The notes under the pieces were generated by a model. It was not told where the DNA came from. It did not search any database and worked only from the letters and a program-made list of their open reading frames with translations. From positions 49,717 to 113,716 of the forward strand of contig UCMS01000031.1 in NCBI GenBank assembly GCA_900473805.1: DNA of 64,000 nucleotides, read 5' to 3'. Of this stretch, positions 37,963 to 45,792 are shown one piece after another. The translations under genes and the position numbers were made by a program. Positions within the stretch are counted from its first letter, which is position 1, and each line of letters opens with the position of its first letter. Origin of the DNA: Hyphomicrobiales bacterium. Lineage in GTDB: Bacteria > Pseudomonadota > Alphaproteobacteria > Rhizobiales > Rhizobiaceae.

Positions 37963-37972
37963 GACCGTCTCC

Positions 37973-38434
37973 TCAGAACCGGAACCAGGGGCCGAAGCGT
38001 TCGAACGGCAAGCCGAGGCCGTAGCTGAACACAAGCACCGAGAAGAGCGTGATACCGGCGGCCAGCGCGAGCGCCGCGGGGACCCTCAGCCGCTCCGAGG
38101 CGAAGCTTGCGATGAAGGCGGCAACGAAGAGCGCCGGGACGAAGCCCGCGCCGCGCACGAGCAGGCCGAAAACGATCGGTGCCGGCAGGATGAAGAGCAT
38201 GCCGCGCCAGGCAATCGCACCGATCACCTCACCGGTGACCTTCACGGACTGCACGAGGATGACGACGCCGAGCAGGGTCAGTACACCTGCCAGCACGAGT
38301 GGAAAGTAGCCCGGCCCCATGCGGAAGGCGGTGCCGAGTTCCAGAGACAGAGATTGCATGACGAAGAAGAGGCCGAGCCCGATGAACAGCAGACCGCAGA
38401 TCAGGTTAGCCGTGTCGAAGCGTAAGGATTTCAT
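37973..38434 (-). CDS. Tripartite tricarboxylate transporter small permease TctB (system 2)
   Basis: A 153-residue four-helix TctB protein. The ATG at 38434 follows GGGGGA, giving MKSLRFDTANLICGLLFIGLG. The family segment GTAFRMGPGYFPLVLAGVLTLLG is clear at about 32-54. Likely stabilises the TctA channel. It is 10 bp before tctA and 101 bp after tctC, a gap that contains a stem-loop. Confidence 0.92.
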   Translation of the reverse strand: MKSLRFDTANLICGLLFIGLGLFFVMQSLSLELGTAFRMGPGYFPLVLAGVLTLLGVVILVQSVKVTGEVIGAIAWRGMLFILPAPIVFGLLVRGAGFVPALFVAAFIASFASERLRVPAALALAAGITLFSVLVFSYGLGLPFERFGPWFRF

Positions 38435-38491
38435 GATGTCCCCCGACAAAAGGCGCGGACGGGCCTGGGCGGACCGACCGGCACGACAAGT

Positions 38492-38521
38492 CGCGGACCC
38501 GGTCGTCAAACCGGATCCGCG
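38492..38521 (-). other. Stem-loop between tctC and tctB (system 2)
   Basis: A 12-bp stem CGCGGACCCGGT / ACCGGATCCGCG with a 6-nt loop (one G-T wobble), 14 bp beyond the tctC stop. No T-run. Same position as the hairpins after thuE and the system 1 tctC. Confidence 0.6.
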
Positions 38522-38535
38522 CAGATGTGGATGGA

Positions 38536-39516
38536 TCAGTCGGCGTACTGTCCGGCCGCTTCGATGACCGGCTTCCAGCGGGCGATTTCGCCTTCGAGCT
38601 TAGCCTTCAGCGCTGCCGGGGTGACATCGGCGTCGGGCGACGGAGCCGTGCCCAGTTCGGCGAAGCGGGCAACGACATTCTCGTCCTTGAGTGCCTTCTT
38701 GAGCGAGGCATTGAGCTTGTCGATCGCTTCGGCCGGCGTGCCCTTCGGCACGTAGACGCCATGCCAGATGCCAACCTGGAAGTCGTTGAGACCACCTTCG
38801 GCAGCGGTCGGCACATCCGGCAGCACCGGCAGGCGCTCGGCCGATGTGACCGCATAGGCCTTGATCGTGCCGCCCTGGATCTGCTTGGTCGTATTGGTGG
38901 TCTGGTCGCACATGATGTCGACCTGGCCGCCGAGCAGATCGGTCATGGCCGGACCGGTGCCCTTGTAGGGAACGGTTACGAGCGGGGTCTCGATCTGGCT
39001 CATGAACAGCATGCCGCAGAGATGGGAGGCCGCACCAATGCCGGCATTGGCCACGGTGACCTTGTCCTTGTTGGCCTTCACATACTCGACGAGACCCTTG
39101 AGATCGGTCGGCTCGAAGTCCTTACGGGCAACGATGGTCATCGGCACATCGGTGACGAGACCGACATAGTCGAAGGCGTTGAGCGGATCATAGGCGAGCT
39201 TGCGATAGAGGGTGGCACTGGTCGCCATGCCGATGTGATGCAGCAGGACGGTGTAGCCATCCGGCTCGGAGCTCGCCACGCGGCCGGCGCCCAGCGTGCC
39301 GCCGGCGCCGCCGACGTTTTCGACAAGAACCTGCTGGCCGAGATCCTTAGACATGGATTCAGCGACGAGACGTGCGACCGTGTCGGTCGGACCACCCGCG
39401 GCGAACGGCACGACCATGGTGATCGAGCGCTCGGGATAGGTCTGAGCCGATGCGGCTGCGGCGATAAAGGTTGCGGCAATGGCGGTCGCGCTGAAGAGCG
39501 ACTTGAAGAAAGTCAT
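38536..39516 (-). CDS. Bug/TctC-family periplasmic receptor (system 2)
   Basis: A 326-residue tripartite-transporter receptor. The ATG at 39516 follows GGGAGG and begins a signal peptide (MTFFKSLFSATAIAATFIAAAASA). The mature protein starts QTYPERSITMVVPFAAGGPTD, the typical Bug signature, with a later VPYKGTGPAMTDLLGGQVD. The Bug family binds varied carboxylates, so the ligand is open. It heads the second tctCBA operon, transcribed away from the DctBD-like pair. Confidence 0.93.
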   Translation of the reverse strand: MTFFKSLFSATAIAATFIAAAASAQTYPERSITMVVPFAAGGPTDTVARLVAESMSKDLGQQVLVENVGGAGGTLGAGRVASSEPDGYTVLLHHIGMATSATLYRKLAYDPLNAFDYVGLVTDVPMTIVARKDFEPTDLKGLVEYVKANKDKVTVANAGIGAASHLCGMLFMSQIETPLVTVPYKGTGPAMTDLLGGQVDIMCDQTTNTTKQIQGGTIKAYAVTSAERLPVLPDVPTAAEGGLNDFQVGIWHGVYVPKGTPAEAIDKLNASLKKALKDENVVARFAELGTAPSPDADVTPAALKAKLEGEIARWKPVIEAAGQYAD

Positions 39517-39564
39517 GAAAGCCTCCCGGTTCGATGGATCCTGCCGGTTCGGCTCCTCCCGCCC

Positions 39565-39580
39565 GGCATTGGATGGCCCG
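39565..39580 (-). promoter_or_regulatory. Weak candidate sigma54 promoter for the second tctCBA operon
   Basis: On the minus strand CGGGCCATCCAATGCC has the obligatory GG-N10-GC of a -24/-12 promoter but few other consensus bases. It is about 50 bp before the tctC start and about 85-125 bp downstream of the tandem repeats. Considered only because a sigma54 activator gene is adjacent. Confidence 0.25.
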
Positions 39581-39664
39581 ATCTTCTTCAGGTGAGGCCG
39601 GGTCACAATTGCCCCGGGCACAGAGTGCTGAGCTTTTCTCGACTGTCGCACCGCAACATGGGTA

Positions 39665-39705
39665 GGTTTCCGCCCAAGTCGGTTTTCCGATGTGTGGATT
39701 TCCAC
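39665..39705. promoter_or_regulatory. Three tandem dyads in the tctC (system 2) upstream region
   Basis: GGTTTCC (39665), GGTTTTCC (39681) and GGATTTCC (39696) recur every 15-16 bp, and the last lies in a GTGGA-TT-TCCAC dyad (39694-39705). They lie between the DctD-like gene and tctC, a typical place for upstream activator sites. Confidence 0.4.
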
Positions 39706-39739
39706 CCATCGAACGACGGGAGACGCCGGATCCGGCAAG

Positions 39740-41089
39740 TCAGTCGCGCGGATCGATGGCGAGACTCTTGTCCAGCCCGTGCTTCTGCATTTTCTCGTAC
39801 AGCGTCTTGCGGGAGATGCCGAGTTGCTCATAAACGGGCCGCAAGGCACCGCCGTGAGCCGTGATCGCATTGGCGATCAGCTGTTTTTCATAAGCCGCGA
39901 CCTTGTCGGCAAGCCGAGTATTTGCGCTCTCGAGAGCCGCCGCACTGTCGAGCCCGGTTTCAAGCCCGAGCACCAGACGGTCGGCTGCATTGCGCAGTTC
40001 ACGCACATTGCCCGGCCAGTCGCGCTCGGCGATCTCGGAGAGGATCTCTGGCTCGACTTCCATGTCATCCCGCCCATAGCGGGCGCAGGCTTCCCGCACC
40101 AGATGCAGAAAGAGCAGCGGTATATCGGCCCGCCGCTGGGCCAGCGACGGCACCCGCAGCGTCACGACATTTAGCCGGTAGAAGAGATCGGCCCGGAAGC
40201 GGCCAGCCGCCACCTCGCCTTCCAGATCCACCTTGCTTGTCGCGAGGAAACGCACATCGAGCGGTACGATCTCGTTCGATCCAAGACGCGTGATCGTCCG
40301 CTCCTGCAGGACCCGCAGAAACTTCGCCTGCAGATCGAACGGCATGGAGCCGATTTCGTCGAGCAGGATGGTCCCGCCGCGGCCGTGTTCGAATTTGCCG
40401 TAGCGAGGACGGAGTGCGCCCGGAAAGGCACCGGCCTCGTGCCCGAACAGTTCGCTCTCGATCAGCGTCTCCGGGAGCGAGGCACAGTTGATCGCAAGAA
40501 ACGGTCCCTTCGCCCGACCACTGACATCGTGCAGACCGCGCGCGACGACTTCCTTGCCGGCACCAGTCTCACCAATGATCAGCGCATCGGCCTCCGTCGC
40601 CCCGATCGCCCGGACACGGTAGCGCAGGTCGACCATGACGGGTGTCCGCCCCGGGAGGCGCGTCTCAATATCGTCGCGTTTGCCGGCAACGGCCCTCAGG
40701 CGCCGGTTTTCAAGCACCAGCGAACGACGGTCGAGCGCATGGCGCACCACCCCCGCGAGCGCCTGACTGGCAAACGGCTTCTCAATGAAATCATAGGCAC
40801 CGTCGCGCATCGCCTTCACCGCGAGTTGCACCTCGCCGTGGCCGGTCACGAGAATCACCGGGATTTCGTGATCGAGCTCACGAATCCGATGCAACAGCGT
40901 CATCCCGTCGATGCCGGGCATCCGGATGTCGGTGACCACGACACCATCGAAGCCGAAGCCGACACGGGCCAGCACCTCTTCTGCCGAAGCAAACGCCTTA
41001 ACCTCGAGGCCGTGCAACTCGAGTGCCTGGCTGGTGGAATAGCGCAGTTCCTCCTCGTCATCGACGAGCAAGACCAGTCCCGAATTCAT
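39740..41089 (-). CDS. Sigma54-dependent response regulator, DctD-like, with GAFPGA loop
   Basis: A 449-residue NtrC-family activator. The receiver domain has phospho-acceptor Asp54 (VVTDIRMPG) and Lys104. The AAA+ core has Walker A GETGAGKE (173-180) and Walker B ILLDEI (241-246). The loop that touches sigma54 reads GAFPGA at 220-225, so Pro223 replaces the usual Thr of GAFTGA. The C-terminal Fis-type helix-turn-helix ends QLGISRKTLYEKMQKHGL. It overlaps the stop of the sensor kinase gene by 4 bp. By context it should control the adjacent tctCBA (system 2); whether it still activates sigma54 holoenzyme is uncertain. Confidence 0.9.
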   Translation of the reverse strand: MNSGLVLLVDDEEELRYSTSQALELHGLEVKAFASAEEVLARVGFGFDGVVVTDIRMPGIDGMTLLHRIRELDHEIPVILVTGHGEVQLAVKAMRDGAYDFIEKPFASQALAGVVRHALDRRSLVLENRRLRAVAGKRDDIETRLPGRTPVMVDLRYRVRAIGATEADALIIGETGAGKEVVARGLHDVSGRAKGPFLAINCASLPETLIESELFGHEAGAFPGALRPRYGKFEHGRGGTILLDEIGSMPFDLQAKFLRVLQERTITRLGSNEIVPLDVRFLATSKVDLEGEVAAGRFRADLFYRLNVVTLRVPSLAQRRADIPLLFLHLVREACARYGRDDMEVEPEILSEIAERDWPGNVRELRNAADRLVLGLETGLDSAAALESANTRLADKVAAYEKQLIANAITAHGGALRPVYEQLGISRKTLYEKMQKHGLDKSLAIDPRD

Positions 41090-42909
41090 TCTGCTGCCTC
41101 GTTCAATGCCTCTGCTTCGAGCAGTTCGATGCGAAACAGAGCTCCGCCGCCTTCACGCTGCCCGACTGTCAGGCTGCCGCCGAAATCCTTGATGATGTTG
41201 TAGGAAATCGAAAGCCCGAGACCAAGCCCCTTGCCGACACCCTTGGTGGTGAAGAAGGGATCGAAGATGCGTTCCATGATCGCCGGTGGCACACCCGGGC
41301 CCCGATCGCCGATTTCGATGACCACCCGTGCCTGCTCCCGCCGCGCCGAAAGCTCGATCCTGCGGTCATCGAGACCTTCGACCGCATCACAGGCATTGGT
41401 GACGATGTTGACCAGAACTTGCTGCAGGCGCACAGAGCCGCCCTGCACCGGTGGCAGGCCGGGTTCAAAGGAAAGCGACAGAGTTGCATCCGCCGTTCCG
41501 AGCCGCGCGGAGACAATTTCGAGCGTTTCCTCCACCACCTCCTCGATCGAAATCGGCCCGAGTTTCTCGTTCGGCTTGCGCGCAAAATTGCGCAGGTGCC
41601 GTGAGATGGAGGCCATACGGTCGATCAGATTGGAGATGCGCCCGAGATTATCCCGCGCCTCCGGGATCCTGTCGCGATCGATCAGCATGGTCGCGCTGTC
41701 GGCATAGGTTTTGGCGGCAGCCAGCGGCTGATTGAACTCGTGCGACAGGGCGGCCGACATCTGGCCAAGGCCGGCGAGTTTGCCAGCCTGGATGAGATCA
41801 GCCTGGGTCTGCCGCAGTTGGCTGTTGACCCGCGCCAGATCCGCCGTGCGCGCCTCGACCCGCCGTTCGAGCTCGGCCTGAGCCTCGATCTGCATATGCA
41901 TGCGCTCCTGCAGTCGCGCACGGCGCTGGATGACGATGGCAAGCCCCAGCCCCAAGAGGCAGAGCGACAGGAGGATGGCGACCAGCATGGTGCGCGCCTG
42001 GGCATGGATCGTGCCCGTATCGAAGAGCACCTTCACGGTCCAATCGGCGCCCGGCATATATTGCTCGAGCACCAGATACTCCCGCGAGCCACCAGCCTGA
42101 CTGACAGTCATCAGCACATGTTCGCCGAGTGTGCTGCGCTTGATCGGCAGTTCGCGCAGCGCCGCATCGGCATAGCGACGGGAAGCCGAAGTCCGCTCCA
42201 GCCGCTCCGGAGTGAGAGGCTGGACCGAGGAATACAGCCATTCCGGATCTGCGGCCATGAAGATGATGCCCTCAGGGTCGTGGACGAGGATCTTGTATTG
42301 ACCACCCCGCCAAGACGTCTCGATCCCCTCGACATCGACCTTGAAGGCGATCACACCGCGGACGACACCATCCACTTCAATCGGCGAAGAAAAGTAGTAG
42401 CCGCGCTTCAGGGACGTCGTGCCGAGCGCGTAGAAGCGTGCCTGCTTGCCGGCGGCCGCCTCGAAAAAATAGGGCCGATAACTGAAGTTCTCGCCGATAA
42501 AGCTTGCCGGGGCGTCGAAATTGCTGGCCGCAATCGTATTGCCGTCCATGGTCATCACATAGATGTCCGAGGATTCGAGCAGCGTATTGATTTCCTTCAG
42601 ATAGAGATTGGCCGCCTGGCGCAGGTTTGGATTGCCGGGATCCAGCACCAGTTCCTTCATGTCTTCATGGTCGGCGATGAGGGCCGGCAGGGTCTCGTAG
42701 CGACTGAGATGACCGGCGAGCGCCGAGGTCGCCAGACGCAGAGCACTGTCCGCCTGCAGGGATGCCTCCGCCATGACGTTCTGCGTCAGGAAGCGGTTTC
42801 CGATGGTCATCAGCAGGATGCTGGCCGCGACAAGGACGAGGACCAGCGCGACGATCATGCGCCGCGCGACAGCCAGTCGCCGTTGGGGTGGTAGCGTTCC
42901 GCTCGTCAA
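41086..42909 (-). CDS. DctB-like sensor histidine kinase
   Basis: A 607-residue kinase with the DctB plan: helix 1 (about 18-38), a large periplasmic double-Cache domain (about 40-300; VMTMDGNTIAASNFDAPASFIGENFSYRPYFFEA is the ligand-pocket region), helix 2 (about 305-325), a coiled coil, the HisKA box SAALSHEFNQPLAAAKTY with His390, and an ATPase domain with NIVTNACDAVEG, GDRGPGVP and GLGLGLSIS. DctB proteins sense C4-dicarboxylates. No dctA is in the window; the nearest transporter is tctCBA system 2. Coupled to the regulator by ATGA. Confidence 0.93.
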   Translation of the reverse strand: MTSGTLPPQRRLAVARRMIVALVLVLVAASILLMTIGNRFLTQNVMAEASLQADSALRLATSALAGHLSRYETLPALIADHEDMKELVLDPGNPNLRQAANLYLKEINTLLESSDIYVMTMDGNTIAASNFDAPASFIGENFSYRPYFFEAAAGKQARFYALGTTSLKRGYYFSSPIEVDGVVRGVIAFKVDVEGIETSWRGGQYKILVHDPEGIIFMAADPEWLYSSVQPLTPERLERTSASRRYADAALRELPIKRSTLGEHVLMTVSQAGGSREYLVLEQYMPGADWTVKVLFDTGTIHAQARTMLVAILLSLCLLGLGLAIVIQRRARLQERMHMQIEAQAELERRVEARTADLARVNSQLRQTQADLIQAGKLAGLGQMSAALSHEFNQPLAAAKTYADSATMLIDRDRIPEARDNLGRISNLIDRMASISRHLRNFARKPNEKLGPISIEEVVEETLEIVSARLGTADATLSLSFEPGLPPVQGGSVRLQQVLVNIVTNACDAVEGLDDRRIELSARREQARVVIEIGDRGPGVPPAIMERIFDPFFTTKGVGKGLGLGLSISYNIIKDFGGSLTVGQREGGGALFRIELLEAEALNEAAE

Positions 42910-42981
42910 ATCCTCAGTCCTCCTCCGGCGGAAGGATAGCGGTCCGGCCGCCGCTTTCCAAGACGGTGGGACAGAGCTCCG

Positions 42982-43016
42982 GAAAAGGAAAAGCCGCCGG
43001 GACGCCCCGACGGCTT
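42982..43016 (-). terminator. Rho-independent terminator after the chemoreceptor gene
   Basis: An 11-bp stem AAGCCGCCGGG / CCCGACGGCTT with loop ACGC (one wobble), followed on the minus strand by TTTTCCTTTTCC. It begins 25 bp after the stop and insulates the DctBD-like operon. Confidence 0.85.
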
Positions 43017-43041
43017 GTAGCTCTAAACCCTGGCGTTCCTA

Positions 43042-45582
43042 TCAGGCCGCGCGGCTATGCGAATGCTGAGCCGGCCGGCGCCCTTCCGGCGCCAGCTTGA
43101 ACTGGTTGATCAGTTGCATCAGCGCATCCGCTTCATCCGCGAGCTGCCGGGTCGCAGCATTGGTCTCTTCCACCATCGCGGCGTTGCGTTGGGTCATCTG
43201 GTCCATCTCGTTGACCGAAGAGTTGACCTCCGCCAGTGCGTTGGACTGGTCGCGGCTGGCCATGGCGATGACCGAGACGCGATCGGCGACCGTGATGATG
43301 TTGGCCGAGATCTCGGCGAGCACCGCACCCGTCTGCTGCACGAGCTTGGCGCCCGAGGAGACTTCCGTGCTCGACTTGTGGATCAGGTCCTTGATCTGCT
43401 GGGCAGCACCCGCCGAACGCTGGGCAAGCTCGCGCACTTCCTGTGCGACGACGGCAAAGCCCTTGCCAGCCTCGCCGGCACGGGCGGCCTCGATGCCCGC
43501 GTTCAGGGCGAGAAGGTTGGTCTGGAAGGCGATCTCGTCAATCACGTCGATGATCTGCACGATCTGGCCCGAGGCGTCCTCGATCCGGCCCATGGCATCA
43601 ATGGCGCTGGCCACGACCGTGGACGAGGTGTCCGCCCGGCCCTTTGTGTCGGCCACGATATTGTTAGCCTCTTCTGCACGCTCCGCGGACGACTTGACAG
43701 TGACGGTGATCTCGTCGACGGCAGCCGCCGTTTCCTCGAGAGAGGCCGCCTGCTGTTCGGTGCGCTTGGCCAGCTGATCGGCTGCACTGCTCATCTCGGC
43801 GGCATTGCGCTGGATCATGTAGGTGTTGGAGCGGATCTGCGTCATCGTATCCTGCAGATGCTCCAGCGACTGGTTGAAGTCGTTGCGCAGTTGCTCCAGG
43901 CGACCGTGGAACGGCGTGTCGATGGTCTCGGAAATATCGCCCTTGGCGAGGCGGCCGAGGCCGGAGGCCAGTGCGTTGACGGCGAAATCGATCTGGCGGT
44001 CGATCTCCTGCTTCTCGAGATCGTTGCGACGACGCTCTTCCTCCGCCTGGGCCCGCTCGGCCTCGCTGCGGCTTTCAATCTCGATCTTCGACAGCGCGTT
44101 CTGCTTGAAGACGCCGAGTGCACGCGCCATCTCACCGATCTCGTCGACGCGCGCCTCACCGTTGATCTTTGTGTCGAGCACACCTTCGGCCAGGCGACGC
44201 ATGGCACCCGTGATCTGGCCGATCGGGCCCTTGAAGGTAAGCACCAGGCCAATGCCGGCGAAGATCGAGATCAGGATGCCGATGCCGGTGGCACCGATGG
44301 AGATGGAGTTGGCGTCGCGACGCTCCTCGCCGGCCGAAACCTTCTGCATCTCGGCAAAGGTCGTCAATTGCTTCCAGATCACGTTGAGGTCGACGCCGGC
44401 CCGATCGTAGCTCGCCTTGCGTGCCTGGCTGACCTTGACGAGTTCGGCACTGGCGGCGGCCATACTGTCGATCGCGGGCGCGAGTTCCGCCGTAGCCTGC
44501 ATGAGGAGCGGCTGATCCGCCGCGCTGGTTTCAAGCGTATCGAGCGACGTCTTGAGCGCCACAAACTGCTGATCGAGACGACCGCGATTTTCGTCTGTCG
44601 GCTCCAGCAGGAAGCGGGCCATCATGATCTGCAGACCATAGCCGGCGGACATGAGCTGGCGCCCGTCGACAATGACGGCCTGCGCCTTGGCAAGCGGCGC
44701 ATCCAGTTCGCCGAACTTGATGGTGGCGTCCTTCATCTTCTGCTGGGCAGCCAAACCCAGGTAGGAATTCAGCTGGGTGAAATTGCGGAGCGTGCCCTGC
44801 AGATCCGTGATGACGGCATCAGAGCGATCATTCGCGTCGAGAACCGCCTTCAGCTGACCGGCAATCTTCTCCAGCGTCTTCGCAGCCGACTTGTTTGCCT
44901 GAGGCAGAACATTGGCCAACATCTGCTGGCGCGACACGAGTTCGGGAAGGCGGCTGGAAATGACGGCGAATTTTTCGTCCGGTGTCTTGGCCTTCGTGAA
45001 GGCAGAATTGGTTTCGCTGAGGAAGGTACCGGAACTGCGGATCCCCTCGGCGTCACGCAGCATGGACTTGGCAGATGCATCATCCGCCTGCACAGCCTTT
45101 TCCAGGTCCGTCATGGCTGACGTGATCTTCTCCTGGGCCGTGACCACCTGCGCGGTCCCCTGCTGAAGCGTGGCGATCAGGGTCGATTCAGACTCGTGCA
45201 AACGCCACAGCTCATCGATCCGGCCCACAACCGTATCGACCAGCACACGAGCCTGTTCCAGTTCGGCACGGCCATCGGCATCCGGGGAAAGCTGCGACAG
45301 GGTAGTCTGCAGATCCTGCTGCTGTTGCTTCAGCCGGGTCGTCACGTCTTCGCGGGTTTGCGCAGTGGTGTTTTCCAGGAAGTCCGTCATCGAGGCCGAG
45401 ACATCGCGGAAGCCGCTCAAAGACTGCAATACGCTGTTCGAAATCTCGATTCGGCCCTGCAGCAGTCCGGAGGCATAAAGACCTGTAAAACCAACGGCGG
45501 AAATGCTGATGACGAAGGGCAGGATAAAAATCAGCACCTTGGTCTGGATATTGAAGCGGGACAGGATGCGATCGATGAACAC
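43042..45582 (-). CDS. Methyl-accepting chemotaxis protein
   Basis: An 846-residue chemoreceptor. The GTG at 45582 is preferred because GGAGGAG lies 9 nt upstream; the ATG at 45609 has no ribosome site. Helix 1 (about 16-38) and helix 2 (about 420-445) bracket an unusually long periplasmic helical domain of about 380 residues, well beyond the common 150. A HAMP domain follows ([18 protein letters not shown]), then a second HAMP-like segment ([11 protein letters not shown]) and the signalling hairpin with [29 protein letters not shown] tip. There is no CheR pentapeptide at the end. Being next to the Tct/Dct genes it may detect carboxylates, by inference. Confidence 0.93.
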   Translation of the reverse strand: MFIDRILSRFNIQTKVLIFILPFVISISAVGFTGLYASGLLQGRIEISNSVLQSLSGFRDVSASMTDFLENTTAQTREDVTTRLKQQQQDLQTTLSQLSPDADGRAELEQARVLVDTVVGRIDELWRLHESESTLIATLQQGTAQVVTAQEKITSAMTDLEKAVQADDASAKSMLRDAEGIRSSGTFLSETNSAFTKAKTPDEKFAVISSRLPELVSRQQMLANVLPQANKSAAKTLEKIAGQLKAVLDANDRSDAVITDLQGTLRNFTQLNSYLGLAAQQKMKDATIKFGELDAPLAKAQAVIVDGRQLMSAGYGLQIMMARFLLEPTDENRGRLDQQFVALKTSLDTLETSAADQPLLMQATAELAPAIDSMAAASAELVKVSQARKASYDRAGVDLNVIWKQLTTFAEMQKVSAGEERRDANSISIGATGIGILISIFAGIGLVLTFKGPIGQITGAMRRLAEGVLDTKINGEARVDEIGEMARALGVFKQNALSKIEIESRSEAERAQAEEERRRNDLEKQEIDRQIDFAVNALASGLGRLAKGDISETIDTPFHGRLEQLRNDFNQSLEHLQDTMTQIRSNTYMIQRNAAEMSSAADQLAKRTEQQAASLEETAAAVDEITVTVKSSAERAEEANNIVADTKGRADTSSTVVASAIDAMGRIEDASGQIVQIIDVIDEIAFQTNLLALNAGIEAARAGEAGKGFAVVAQEVRELAQRSAGAAQQIKDLIHKSSTEVSSGAKLVQQTGAVLAEISANIITVADRVSVIAMASRDQSNALAEVNSSVNEMDQMTQRNAAMVEETNAATRQLADEADALMQLINQFKLAPEGRRPAQHSHSRAA

Positions 45583-45748
45583 GGTTGAATTCTCCTCCGA
45601 CGCAGACATGGCAATGAATGCGATGCAACGCCTTAATCAATCCTTCAAGAATGGACGGGGAAGACTAACAACGACTTAATTAGAAACATGCGAAGTCGCA
45701 TGCTTTACCGTAACCTGCACGCAAGACGCAGGTGGTGGTGGGCGACAA

Positions 45749-45767
45749 CGGCAATCGGTTATTGCCG
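45749..45767 (-). terminator. Hairpin after dabA
   Basis: Perfect 7-bp stem CGGCAAT / ATTGCCG with a 5-nt loop, 26 bp beyond the dabA stop in a 210-bp gap. T content afterwards is low (TTGT), so it is a weak candidate. The remainder of the gap shows nothing I can name. Confidence 0.4.
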
Positions 45768-45792
45768 CCCAACCTTCTTGGGTTTCATGCAC

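Noticed and set aside
38492..38521. Stem-loop read as a terminator
   Set aside because: No T-tract follows and tctB/tctA of the same operon lie just downstream, so an intraoperonic stabiliser is more likely.
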